Of a stretch of DNA of 64,000 nt, positions 27,718 through 35,305 are shown piece by piece. The stretch lies in assembly GCF_003367195.1 (NCBI RefSeq), contig NZ_QRGO01000001.1:1846501-1910500 (forward strand). The letters run 5' to 3'. The first letter of the stretch is position 1, and every line of letters begins with the position of its first letter. A program made the position numbers and the translations under genes. Under the pieces are notes generated by a model. It did no database searches, was not told where the DNA came from, and was given only the letters and a program-made list of their open reading frames with translations. The stretch comes from Undibacter mobilis. GTDB taxonomy: Bacteria; Pseudomonadota; Alphaproteobacteria; Rhizobiales; Xanthobacteraceae.

Positions 27718-27972
27718 TCATCTGGCGCCCATCGCCTTCTTCGGCTTGGCGCCGGTGCGGTTGATCGACTTGATCGCCAGCGGGGCACGGCCGGACTTTT
27801 CGGCGATGTCGCGGTCCTGCTCGATGATGAAGCCGAGCGCCGGCTCATCTTTCTGGAGACCGCCGAGCAGTTCGGCGGGTACGCGGCGGTTCGAGCGTTG
27901 CGACCCGTCCTCATAGACGACGTCGAACATCACGAATTCGCCCTTGGGATTGCTTCCCGGTTTCTTGGCCAT
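27718..27972 (-). CDS. Conserved small hypothetical protein
   Basis: An 84-residue, basic, soluble protein starting MAKKPGSNPKGEFVMFDVVYEDG. The frame is open far upstream, but the ATG at 27972 marks the point where composition becomes protein-like. A DVVYEDGSQRSNRRVP strand pair, GFIIEQDRDIAEKSG and a lysine-rich end suggest a small beta protein. I do not recognise the family beyond its being common in related genomes. Confidence 0.6.
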   Translation of the reverse strand: MAKKPGSNPKGEFVMFDVVYEDGSQRSNRRVPAELLGGLQKDEPALGFIIEQDRDIAEKSGRAPLAIKSINRTGAKPKKAMGAR

Positions 27973-28214
27973 AGTCAGGTTCCTCGGAACGGTCGCACCC
28001 GGGCCCTCGGCCGGCCGCGCAATGCGCGTATCCGATGGTGGCCACTGAGTCGACGGAAATGACGGTATTGCGGGCCCTGGAGACAGGGCCCTGCTGCGAT
28101 CAGTTATGCACTTATGGCCGATATCCAAGGACTGGCAAAGGGCTGATTCGTTAAGAAACGGCCGCTGAATGGCTTTCTTATGGAGGGAGACGACCTTGGA
28201 CGGGCCATTTCTGA

Positions 28215-28241
28215 CGGTTTTGAACAAAACAAACAAAACCG
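28215..28241. promoter_or_regulatory. Inverted repeat CGGTTTTG...CAAAACCG
   Basis: An exact 8-bp inverted repeat around the 11-base A-rich loop AACAAAACAAA, 153 bases upstream of the ATG at 28395. It may be an operator or RNA hairpin. Confidence 0.4.
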
Positions 28242-28312
28242 GCGAGACAGCAGCAATAAACGACATGCGTAAATTGCAAAGCTTTCATGTTGCGATGCAC
28301 CTAGTCGATTCC

Positions 28313-28336
28313 GCAATGCGATATATATTGCATTGC
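28313..28336. promoter_or_regulatory. Inverted repeat GCAATGC-N10-GCATTGC
   Basis: The exact 7-bp arms flank GATATATATT, 58 bases before the ATG at 28395. Further TTGCAA/TTGCGATGCA half-sites lie at 28273-28300. The symmetry and location suggest a repressor or activator site overlapping a promoter. Confidence 0.45.
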
Positions 28337-28394
28337 AACAAGTCCTTGCAGCCACGCGAATGGCGAGGCTCGGGCTTAACCAGGAGCGAATTCC

Positions 28395-28628
28395 ATGTCC
28401 TACACCCCGTCCACCGTCGAAGCAGCCTTCTCCACGACCTATGCGCCCGCCAAGGCGGCGCCGAAGCGTGGCTTTTTCGCCCGCATGCTCGACGGCCTGA
28501 TGGCCGCCCGTATGCGCCAGGCCGAGCGTGAAGTTGCCCGCTACATCGTCGAAACCGGCGGCAAGTTCACCGACGATGCGGAGCGCGAAATCGAGCGCCG
28601 CTTCCTGTCGCCGAACAGCCGCTTCTGA
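28395..28628 (+). CDS. Small conserved hypothetical protein
   Basis: A 77-residue protein preceded by an AACCAGGAGCGA ribosome site. An unstructured N-terminus (residues 1-24, rich in Ala, Pro, Ser, Thr) leads to a charged amphipathic helix FFARMLDGLMAARMRQAEREVARYIVETGG and a short helix DDAEREIERRFL. The helix recalls small DUF1127-like regulatory proteins, but the YjiS-type core motif is absent. It is followed 15 bases later by another small gene, and both end at a strong terminator. Confidence 0.7.
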   Translation: MSYTPSTVEAAFSTTYAPAKAAPKRGFFARMLDGLMAARMRQAEREVARYIVETGGKFTDDAEREIERRFLSPNSRF

Positions 28629-28643
28629 TCCGGAGTTGAATAG

Positions 28644-28808
28644 ATGACTACTGCCAAGGCGCATATCGCGAGCCACGGCGTCAACTGGACGCCGGTCGCC
28701 AAGACCGGCGGCTTTCTGAACTATGTGCGGATTTTTTGCGAGGCTTTTTCGGAAGGCTTGCAGCAAGCCAGCGACGCCCGGCGCAAATATCCGTTCGCCG
28801 ACGTTTGA
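28644..28808 (+). CDS. Very small protein, 54 residues
   Basis: The ATG lies 15 bases after the previous stop, with GGAG in between. The product reads MTTAKAHIASHGVNWTPVAK, then a helix around FLNYVRIFCEAFSEGLQQASDARRKYPF and a TGA at 28806. It runs straight into the terminator at 28833, which supports it as the second gene of a bicistronic mRNA. No function is known; a stress- or growth-related small helix protein is possible. Confidence 0.65.
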   Translation: MTTAKAHIASHGVNWTPVAKTGGFLNYVRIFCEAFSEGLQQASDARRKYPFADV

Positions 28809-28832
28809 TCCAGCCTGCCAAGGTTGTTGACG

Positions 28833-28871
28833 AAAAGCCGGAAGCTTCAAGCTTCCGGCTTTTGTTTTTTT
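28833..28871 (+). terminator. Strong intrinsic terminator
   Basis: AAAAGCCGGAAGCTT and AGCTTCCGGCTTTT pair almost perfectly around a two-base apex and are followed by GTTTTTTT. Because the stem starts with four A, it can act in both directions, also for the convergent MFS gene. Confidence 0.92.
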
Positions 28872-28890
28872 ACGCACTGCAGCTTCTCGG

Positions 28891-30174
28891 TCAGCGGCGG
28901 TCCGGCGTCTCGTCCGGTCCGTAATCGTCCGGCATCACAACCGACGGGTCGCGCAGGTCCGGTACCTCCGGGGTCAGCATCGAACCTGCCGGGGCGCTGG
29001 CCGTCATTCCGAAATCCGTTTTCTCGGCGACCGACAGCGATGCCTGCACCTTGGTGCGGTAGAAGACATAAGCCGCGAGCAGGGCCTGTGTGCCCGCGAT
29101 GAACAGGAACAAGGCGCGCGGTTCGAGCCCGCGCATCACGGCGGAGGCCAGCAGCGGGCCGATCACAGCACCCAACGCGTTGGCCAGCAACACCGTAGCG
29201 GCCGTCGGCACGGTTTCGCTCGCCGGCGTCTTGTCATAGGCGTGGGCTGCGGCGAGTGAATAAGACGGCAGCGTCAGCGCGCCGAAGGCGAGACCGAACA
29301 AAATCAGCATCGTGCCGGACGCCGCCGACAGCCACAGCGCCAAGCCGGTGGCCGAGGCGCCACACAGAATTCCGAACAGGACCAGGCGCCGATCCATCCG
29401 ATCCGACAGCCGGCCGACCGGCCATTGCGACAGCGCGCCGGCCAAGGTGGCCGCGCTCATGAACATGGCGACATGCGTAACGTCGAGACCGCTGCCCGCC
29501 GCTGAGATCGGGCCGAGACTCCAGAACGCGCCATTGGCAATGCCGACCATGAAGGCTGCGACCAGACCGACCGGCGCGGCGCGATACAGCCGGACAGGAT
29601 GAAAGCGCACGATGGTGATGGGCGCCGGCTGCGCCGACCGCGTCAGCGCCACCGGGATGATACCGAGCGAGGCGAGGATGGCGGCGATCATGAAGCCGCC
29701 GGCCTGTTCGATCGGATAGAGCGTGACCAGAACCTGGCCGACCGTGAAGGCGCCGAAGTTCACCATCACATAGGCCGACATCACCAGGCCGCGCGTGTCG
29801 TTACTGGTGCGGCTGTTGAGCCAGCTTTCGATGACGAGATAGATGCCGGCGAGACAGAAGCCGTTCATCAGCCGCAGGCCGGCCCAGGCATAGACGTTGG
29901 GGGCAAGGCCGTAAGCGAGCGCCACCGTGACCGCGAGCGCCACGAGGGCTGCGAAAGCGCGGATGTGGCCGGCATTCAGGATCGCGTAAGGCGCCAGCAC
30001 GCAGCCGGCGACAAAGCCCACGTAATAAAACGATCCGATAAAGCCGAGGCCAACCGCGCCGAAACTTTCAGCGGCGCCTCGCAGCGGCAGAAGCGTGAAC
30101 AAGAGACCATTGCCGGCCAGCAAGAAGCCGATGCCGAGCAGCAGCGATGCGATCGGACCGAGACTCTTTCCCAT
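28891..30174 (-). CDS. MFS transporter, YcaD-like
   Basis: A 427-residue major facilitator with twelve predicted membrane segments. Landmarks are LLPLRGAAESFGAVGLGFIGSFYYVGFVAGC near the N-terminus, the motif-A-like SDRMDRR loop between segments 8 and 9, and GFCLAGIYLVIESWLNSRTS, which is typical of the YcaD/NarK-like drug/nucleoside subgroup. The C-terminal tail of about 45 residues is hydrophilic and acidic (MPDDYGPDETPDRR). Substrate unknown. It is monocistronic. Confidence 0.9.
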   Translation of the reverse strand: MGKSLGPIASLLLGIGFLLAGNGLLFTLLPLRGAAESFGAVGLGFIGSFYYVGFVAGCVLAPYAILNAGHIRAFAALVALAVTVALAYGLAPNVYAWAGLRLMNGFCLAGIYLVIESWLNSRTSNDTRGLVMSAYVMVNFGAFTVGQVLVTLYPIEQAGGFMIAAILASLGIIPVALTRSAQPAPITIVRFHPVRLYRAAPVGLVAAFMVGIANGAFWSLGPISAAGSGLDVTHVAMFMSAATLAGALSQWPVGRLSDRMDRRLVLFGILCGASATGLALWLSAASGTMLILFGLAFGALTLPSYSLAAAHAYDKTPASETVPTAATVLLANALGAVIGPLLASAVMRGLEPRALFLFIAGTQALLAAYVFYRTKVQASLSVAEKTDFGMTASAPAGSMLTPEVPDLRDPSVVMPDDYGPDETPDRR

Positions 30175-30303
30175 GCGGCGCGACCAATCCCGGCGGCGTC
30201 GTGCGCGGTGCTTCTATCGCGGTCCGCACGACCCGTTGCCGGGATTAACCGGATTTGGCCGCTCCGCCAACCCTGTCGGCGGGGAGGTGTCTGAAGAGGC
30301 GTA

Positions 30304-30405
30304 TCAGGACTGGTTGGTGCGGCGGTCGGCCCAGGCCAGGACAACAGCGAAGATGGTGAAGGCGGCGATGACGCCGGAAATGACGATGACCGATTCGGTC
30401 GGCAT
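30304..30405 (-). CDS. 33-residue single-span membrane peptide
   Basis: The peptide starts MPTESVIVISGVIAAFTIFA and ends WADRRTNQS. It is a single transmembrane helix with a short charged C-terminus, the layout of small subunits such as CydX or CcoQ-like peptides. Its ATG is 57 bases from a FixK/FNR-type box at 30462, and a GGGGGAACTG ribosome-site-like stretch precedes the start. Related peptides are present in other Bradyrhizobium-like genomes to my memory. Function unknown. Confidence 0.6.
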   Translation of the reverse strand: MPTESVIVISGVIAAFTIFAVVLAWADRRTNQS

Positions 30406-30461
30406 GGGCAGTTCCCCCCGTTTTCTCGGGGCAAATTAGGCATCGGAACCGCGCGATCTCG

Positions 30462-30475
30462 TTGATTTAAGTCAA
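30462..30475. promoter_or_regulatory. FixK/FNR-type box
   Basis: TTGATTTAAGTCAA fits the FixK2/FNR consensus TTGA-N6-TCAA exactly. It lies between the divergent small membrane peptide (start 30405) and the lytic transglycosylase (start 30564), so either could be under low-oxygen control. Confidence 0.55.
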
Positions 30476-30563
30476 ATAGGGAACTTTCCGCGCCCGTGTC
30501 GCGTCACAAAGTTGCCTGACTTGGCTTCCAGAAGCGGGCCATCCCCACATCGGAGTTCACCTG

Positions 30564-31154
30564 ATGCGCAGTGTCTGCCACGGATTGTCGTTTGCCCTTG
30601 TTCTCGGTGCCATGATCGCCGCCACGCCGGCGCTGGCGCAGAAAGCCGGCAAGGTGATGGACGGCAATGGCAGTCCGCTCGACAGCCTGATCGCGAAGCA
30701 CGCCGCCGTGCATGACGTGCCCGAAGCGCTGGTGCGCCGGGTCATCAAGCGCGAGAGCGGCGGCAATCCGCGCGCCATCTCCAAGGGCAATTACGGTTTG
30801 ATGCAGATCCGCCTCGGCACCGCGCGCGCCATGGGATATCGCGGCGACGTGTCCGGGCTGCTCGATGCCGACACTAACATGACCTACGCGGTCAAGTATC
30901 TGGCCGGCGCCTACAGGGTCGCCAACGGCAATGCCGATCGCGCCGTGCGCTACTACGCGGCGGGTTACTACTATGTCGCCAAGCGCAAGGGCATGACCCT
31001 GCCGGCGGCCGACAACGCCGCAACGGCTGTCGCGACGGCGATGGCCGATGCATCATCGTCTGCGGCCGCTGAAGCAACTGACGATGCGGCGGACGACATG
31101 ACGCCGACCGAAGCGGCCCGGGCCGCTGACGCGGCTGCCCTCAATTCGCGCTGA
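30564..31154 (+). CDS. Lytic transglycosylase, SLT domain
   Basis: A 196-residue exported protein with a signal peptide (residues 1-25, ends ALAQK). The SLT domain has the catalytic Glu in VIKRESGGNPRAISKGNYGLMQIR, followed by TARAMGYRG, NMTYAVKYLAGAYRVANG and the RAVRYYAAGYYY end. The C-terminal 50 residues are an Ala/Asp-rich tail of low complexity. It cuts peptidoglycan glycan strands in the periplasm and may open the wall for assembly of an envelope structure; none is encoded nearby. Confidence 0.92.
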   Translation: MRSVCHGLSFALVLGAMIAATPALAQKAGKVMDGNGSPLDSLIAKHAAVHDVPEALVRRVIKRESGGNPRAISKGNYGLMQIRLGTARAMGYRGDVSGLLDADTNMTYAVKYLAGAYRVANGNADRAVRYYAAGYYYVAKRKGMTLPAADNAATAVATAMADASSSAAAEATDDAADDMTPTEAARAADAAALNSR

Positions 31155-31215
31155 GAAAGCAATGCGCGGCACGGCGCCGCGCATGAATTTCCCGAGACAA
31201 TAAGGTGGCCGCCGC

Positions 31216-31986
31216 CTATTGCGTGACGGCGCGCGCCCTGGACGCCTGACGGCTGGCCGGCGATGTTGTGGCGGCGCGGCCCGATGACGCCGATGTTTGA
31301 GCCGGGGCCTCGGCCTTTGCAAAGCTGCCAAAGAATGCCGCGAGTATATTGAACGGCGGCGGAATCGACGGCGGCTCCGGCGCGGGGGGCTTGCGGCGCG
31401 CGCGCTGATGAACCACGCGGCGCGACACTTCGGGCTTTTTCGAGATTTCTTTCGCGGCCGACGGCGCAGGCGGGGTAGCCGGCGTATCCTGATCGTTCAT
31501 CGGCATCTGCAGCGCCGGCATGCGAATGACCGGCGGCGTTTCCTCGATGCCGATAACCGGCAACTCGGTCGAGGAGGTTTCGCCGATCTCGATCGGAATG
31601 GTGGCGCCGCCATGGCCGCCGATCGAACCGGTCGGGTCCTCCGGCTGGTCATCGTCGAGCGCGCCGGGCCGGATGACCACGCGCGGCGCGGCCGCGGTCA
31701 CCGTCATCTCGTCGGCCGCCCCGGCTTCGGGCGCAGCTGGCGGGCGAACGACGGTGTCGCGCAGTTCGCGCAGGCGCTCGATCTCGCCGGCGCGGCGCAA
31801 AGCCGACTGAATGAGAAATTGCCGCCATTCCGGGTGCTGCCCCGGGTCCATCAGCGGGCCGCGCGCGGTGATGTCTTGCTGCGCTACGACCAAACGCGTG
31901 CTGCCCGGCGGGACGAGCGCCAGGGCCAGAATCGCTATGGCGAGGAATACGCCGCCCACTGAGATAATGCGGAAGATCGGCAGCAT
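31216..31986 (-). CDS. Single-span proline-rich protein, hypothetical
   Basis: A 256-residue protein. Residues about 5-27 form one membrane segment (IISVGGVFLAIAILALALV). The rest is periplasmic or cytoplasmic and of low complexity: an ALRRAGEIERLRELRDTVVRPP helix, long Pro/Ala/Glu stretches, a basic RRVVHQRARRKPP patch and a Ser/Ala/Thr-rich tail. The frame is open for 29 residues upstream, but the ATG at 31986 places the membrane helix at the N-terminus. No family recognised. Confidence 0.55.
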   Translation of the reverse strand: MLPIFRIISVGGVFLAIAILALALVPPGSTRLVVAQQDITARGPLMDPGQHPEWRQFLIQSALRRAGEIERLRELRDTVVRPPAAPEAGAADEMTVTAAAPRVVIRPGALDDDQPEDPTGSIGGHGGATIPIEIGETSSTELPVIGIEETPPVIRMPALQMPMNDQDTPATPPAPSAAKEISKKPEVSRRVVHQRARRKPPAPEPPSIPPPFNILAAFFGSFAKAEAPAQTSASSGRAATTSPASRQASRARAVTQ

Positions 31987-32139
31987 GAACTGTGAATAAC
32001 TGAGTCGGGGCAAACGCCAAAGGCTTGCTATCGCGCCTATTTGTCCCGCGCGAGACCTGTAAATTACACGCAATGCGAGTCGCGCGCGGCCGCCGGCCCC
32101 GCGCGGTTCAAAGCCTGAGGCTCACCCCCCTTCGCCGAT

Positions 32140-32168
32140 TTGCCTGAAGGGCCTGCGCTTTGTTAGAT
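32140..32168 (+). promoter_or_regulatory. Candidate promoter of the CAU tRNA gene
   Basis: TTGCCT (32140) and TTAGAT (32163) are spaced by 17 bases and end 34 bases before the tRNA. Confidence 0.5.
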
Positions 32169-32202
32169 GATGCCGTCCGCCGTGACCTGCTCCGGCGGCG
32201 CC

Positions 32203-32278
32203 GGGCCCGTAGCTCAATGGTTAGAGCCGACCGCTCATAACGGTCTGGTTGCAGGTTCGAGTCCTGCCGGGCCCACCA
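32203..32278 (+). tRNA. tRNA with CAU anticodon, probably tRNA-Ile2 (lysidine type)
   Basis: GGGCCCG pairs with CGGGCCC in the acceptor stem, the anticodon arm is GACCG-CTCATAA-CGGTC, the T arm is GCAGG-TTCGAGT-CCTGC, and ACCA is encoded at the 3' end. The CAU anticodon allows elongator Met or Ile2. The CTCATAA loop with the following CTGGTTGC variable/T region resembles E. coli ileX more than metT, so Ile2, which needs TilS lysidine modification, is favoured. Its 3' part is duplicated at 40349, marking an island junction. Confidence 0.85.
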
Positions 32279-32280
32279 GA
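32242..32280. repeat. Left copy of the tRNA 3'-end direct repeat (attL-like)
   Basis: This 39-base stretch covers the 3' side of the anticodon stem, the T arm, the acceptor 3' strand, CCA and two more bases. It is identical to 40349-40387. Confidence 0.85.
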
Positions 32281-32429
32281 TTTTTCAGACGGCCTAACTG
32301 TTGCTCGCCCCAGCCGGCATGCTCCGCGCGCCAAATCGCTTCGGAATGGTAGTTGGCTGAAATGATCGGGGAGTGCCGGATGACCAGGCTTCCCGGTTCG
32401 GCAATCATCTTTTGAAGAGCCGGACGAGA

Positions 32430-33038
32430 CTAATTCTGCCCAGCCTCACCGCGCATCTTGTAGTGCGTGTCCAAAATGGCCGAGGTTCGCTCGGATTGGT
32501 GTGTAAGCTTCGACGACAGTGTTACCAGTTGTTGAACTTCCTCACTTGTCAGTCCGCCGAATAGCAGATCGTTCATCTTGCACACGAAAGACGAATTTGT
32601 GCGCAGCAGTTTACGCCCTTGATCGCTGGTTTGCAGCCGGTGCATTCGCCGATCTCGACCGTCGATCGATTTGGTGAGCAATCCTAGACTAACGAGAGAC
32701 TTAATTTCAGTCGCAATAAAGCCGGGGCTAACCTGCAGCAGTTTTGAGAGGTCGCGGGCATTGATGCCCTCTTGACCTTCAAAGCGCGCGATTGCCATGA
32801 AAATTGTATATTGAGGGCCGCTCAGCTCGAAGTGCTTGGCGAGCGAATTCCGAGCAGCCTCCATATGTTGATTGAAGGCCCAAAGATTGTAGATCATCGT
32901 CAAGAAGCAGCCATCGGTCCCGTCGATTAAAAGCGTATCGGCAGACACGCTGGCCGGACGACACCAATCGACCACGGACTCTTCCGCCTTTTGTGCCCGT
33001 TTGTCAGGCTCCTGACAGTTTAGATTGTTCGAGCGCAT
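32430..33038 (-). CDS. MarR-family transcriptional regulator
   Basis: A 202-residue regulator. The winged helix-turn-helix lies at about residues 85-150: GINARDLSKLLQVSPGFIATEIKSLVSLGLLTKSIDGRDRRMHRLQTSDQG, with the wing DGRDRR. N- and C-terminal helices would form the dimer interface. The N-terminal 35 residues are longer than usual. It is divergent from the TPP enzyme gene, so it likely controls that operon and perhaps the leftward dehydrogenase operon. The palindrome CTTGATCAAG at 33053-33062 lies just upstream of its start and could be an autoregulatory site. Confidence 0.9.
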   Translation of the reverse strand: MRSNNLNCQEPDKRAQKAEESVVDWCRPASVSADTLLIDGTDGCFLTMIYNLWAFNQHMEAARNSLAKHFELSGPQYTIFMAIARFEGQEGINARDLSKLLQVSPGFIATEIKSLVSLGLLTKSIDGRDRRMHRLQTSDQGRKLLRTNSSFVCKMNDLLFGGLTSEEVQQLVTLSSKLTHQSERTSAILDTHYKMRGEAGQN

Positions 33039-33485
33039 CGCCTTGCCTTCGTCTTGATCAAGAAGCCTCGGTTTAACGAATCAGCCGGACAACGTTCTCG
33101 CAAAGTCCATGCCAGGATACGGCATTGTCGCTGACGTATCGAAGATAAGGATTTGCAGCGGCGATCCGTAATCCTTGCGGTGAGGTCGTTCTGGACCGAC
33201 AGAACATGGTTATCCAACCGAACTAAATGTTCCTTGACGGCCTGTGAAGAGCATTCGCGCCTCAGCGCTCTCCTTGAAAAAAATGCCGTTTTACGGCTTT
33301 TTTGAAGAGGAGCACATCTTCTTACACGCCGAGGTGCGAACGACAGAGCCTGCCTTCCGCGCAGCGGGAATTATTGACGTAAAAGACATAGTTATCTTAG
33401 CTTTTAAGCGCGATGCCTTCAAGCGGGCAAACTGCATTGCTGACGGCGTCCTCGTAGACATTAAATCCTGCGCAGTAATTTCGCC
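33039..33485. other. Divergent control region of the island
   Basis: In these 447 bases between the MarR and TPP genes I see no convincing gene; short frames here lack ribosome sites and protein-like composition. The CTTGATCAAG palindrome at 33053 and AT-rich stretches near 33220 and 33390 are the only notable features. Confidence 0.6.
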
Positions 33486-35231
33486 ATGAAAGCGGACGTT
33501 CTTAAAGTTGAAGCCCAACCCGTGTTGGGTTGGGGAAGCGACGTTATTGCCGAACTTCTTCGTCGCCTCGGCATCGAGTACGTATGCGTCAATCCCGGCT
33601 CGAGCTTTCGCGGCTTGCACGATAGTCTTGTGAACTATCTCGGCAACGAGAAGCCGCAGATGCTATTGGCGCTGCACGAGCAGTCCGTGGTTGCCATCGC
33701 GCACGGCTATTACAAGGCCTGCGGCAAGCCGATGGCGGTCGTGCTGCATTCTAACGTCGGCCTCATGGCCGGCATGATGTCGATTTTCAACGCCTGGTGT
33801 GATCGCGTCCCGATCCTAATCTTCGGCGCGACCGGTGCCGTTGATTCTGCGGTGCGCAGAAGCTGGATCGACTGGAATCATACGTTCCGCGACCAAGGCG
33901 CGATGGTTCGCAACTTCGTCAAATGGGATGACCAGCCTGCATCGCCGGCGGCAGCCGTGGAGGGTGTGCTCCGCGCTTATAAGGCGGCTCTTACGGCACC
34001 GCGCGGGCCAAGTTATGTCATCCTCGATCGGCGGCTACAGGAAGACAAGCTTGAAGCCGATGTGAGAATTCCCGATATCGAACGGTTTCGTCCGCCGTTG
34101 CCTGCCGAGGCACCGCTTCGAATAGTCGAGCGCGTACACGCTATGCTTACAAGGGCACAACGCCCGGTGTTTCTGTTCGGACGCGTATCTCCCGAAAAGC
34201 GAGACTGGGACAAGCGGATCAAACTTGCAGAACATCTGAACGCGCGCGTAGTGACCGATCTGAGGATGGGTGCCAGCTTTCCGACAGATCATCCGCTTCA
34301 TGGTGGCCCCGCCGATCTTTTCTTGTCCCCCCAAGACCGGGACTTGCTGGCCAAAGCCGATATTGTGTTGAGCCTTGATTGGTACGACCTTGCCGACACA
34401 ATGGCGCAGGCGGGTGGGAGTGCAAAAGTAATTCATGCATCGATCGATTCCCATATCCACAACGGGTACAACGGCGATCATCAACGCTTGCCGGCAATCG
34501 ATGTCGAAGTACCGACCCAGCCCGACGTTCTTGTCGCCGCCCTCCTGGATCGGTTCGGGGAGGTGTCGGGCCGGAATGCGGGTAGCGCGGCCAAGTCTCC
34601 AGCGAAGGTTACTTTAGGCGAGGCCGTTCCCACGCTCGCTGATATTGGCCATGTTATGTCTCGTCTGCGTGAAGGCCGCGCCATAACCTTGGCTCGCGTT
34701 CCGCTCAATTGGCCGGCGGCGAGTTACGACTTCCACGAGCCCTTAGACTACCTTGGTTACGACGGCGGAGGCGGCGTCGGCTCAGGCCCCGGCATGGCAG
34801 TTGGAGCGGCTCTCGCGCTGGCGGGATCGGGCCGTATCGTCGTCGGTATCATGGGCGATGGCGAATTCCTTGGCGCCTCATCGGCACTGTGGACGGCAGC
34901 CCATTACGACATCCCCGTCCTGATCATTGTTGCGAACAATCGCTCCTACTTCACCGATGAAATCCAGCAGGAGACGGTTGCGAAAGAGAGGCAACGGCCC
35001 GCGGAGAATAAGTGGATCGGCCAGCGTATCGACGATCCGGCGGTGGACATCGTCAGTTTGGCCAAGGGCGTCGGCGTCGAGGCGGAAGGACCGGTCCATC
35101 GCGCTTGCGACCTCGAGAAAGCCATTGCGCGAGGACTTGAGATGGTTTCGGCGGGCAAGCCCTACGTCATTGACGTCACTCTCGACTCAACGCGTGGCGC
35201 CAGTTTCGATTGGCTAGAAGGCCACGCCTGA
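33486..35231 (+). CDS. Thiamine pyrophosphate-dependent enzyme (acetolactate synthase/benzoylformate decarboxylase-like)
   Basis: A 581-residue TPP enzyme with the three domains of the POX/ALS superfamily. The N-terminal PYR domain has VNPGSSFRGLHD and the catalytic Glu65 in ALHEQSVVAIAHGY. A central domain follows (about 205-340). The C-terminal PP domain has GDG (457-459) with NN about 26 residues later, the magnesium-TPP motif. It may decarboxylate a 2-keto acid or join two carbonyl units; the substrate is unknown. The FAD/GcvT gene follows on the same strand after 74 bases. Confidence 0.9.
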   Translation: MKADVLKVEAQPVLGWGSDVIAELLRRLGIEYVCVNPGSSFRGLHDSLVNYLGNEKPQMLLALHEQSVVAIAHGYYKACGKPMAVVLHSNVGLMAGMMSIFNAWCDRVPILIFGATGAVDSAVRRSWIDWNHTFRDQGAMVRNFVKWDDQPASPAAAVEGVLRAYKAALTAPRGPSYVILDRRLQEDKLEADVRIPDIERFRPPLPAEAPLRIVERVHAMLTRAQRPVFLFGRVSPEKRDWDKRIKLAEHLNARVVTDLRMGASFPTDHPLHGGPADLFLSPQDRDLLAKADIVLSLDWYDLADTMAQAGGSAKVIHASIDSHIHNGYNGDHQRLPAIDVEVPTQPDVLVAALLDRFGEVSGRNAGSAAKSPAKVTLGEAVPTLADIGHVMSRLREGRAITLARVPLNWPAASYDFHEPLDYLGYDGGGGVGSGPGMAVGAALALAGSGRIVVGIMGDGEFLGASSALWTAAHYDIPVLIIVANNRSYFTDEIQQETVAKERQRPAENKWIGQRIDDPAVDIVSLAKGVGVEAEGPVHRACDLEKAIARGLEMVSAGKPYVIDVTLDSTRGASFDWLEGHA

Positions 35232-35305
35232 TCGAAAGACCGCGATCACCGCCACGATCCCGGTCTCCATTGACCTCGCCTTACTACCGTCTCGAACTTT
35301 AGAAT

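Larger units (their letters stand above)
27973..28394. other. AT-richer intergenic region holding two inverted repeats
   Basis: No gene is seen in these 422 bases. The right half is AT-richer and has two inverted repeats (listed separately), so it is probably the control region for the small-protein pair at 28395-28808. Confidence 0.6.

Noticed and set aside
33053..33062. CTTGATCAAG near the MarR start as a FixK/FNR box
   Set aside because: The FixK spacing TTGA-N6-TCAA is not met; it is only a short palindrome, kept as a possible MarR site.
33244..33489. An 81-codon frame upstream of the TPP enzyme gene
   Set aside because: No ribosome site, no motif, and it overlaps the start of the TPP gene; the region looks like a divergent promoter.
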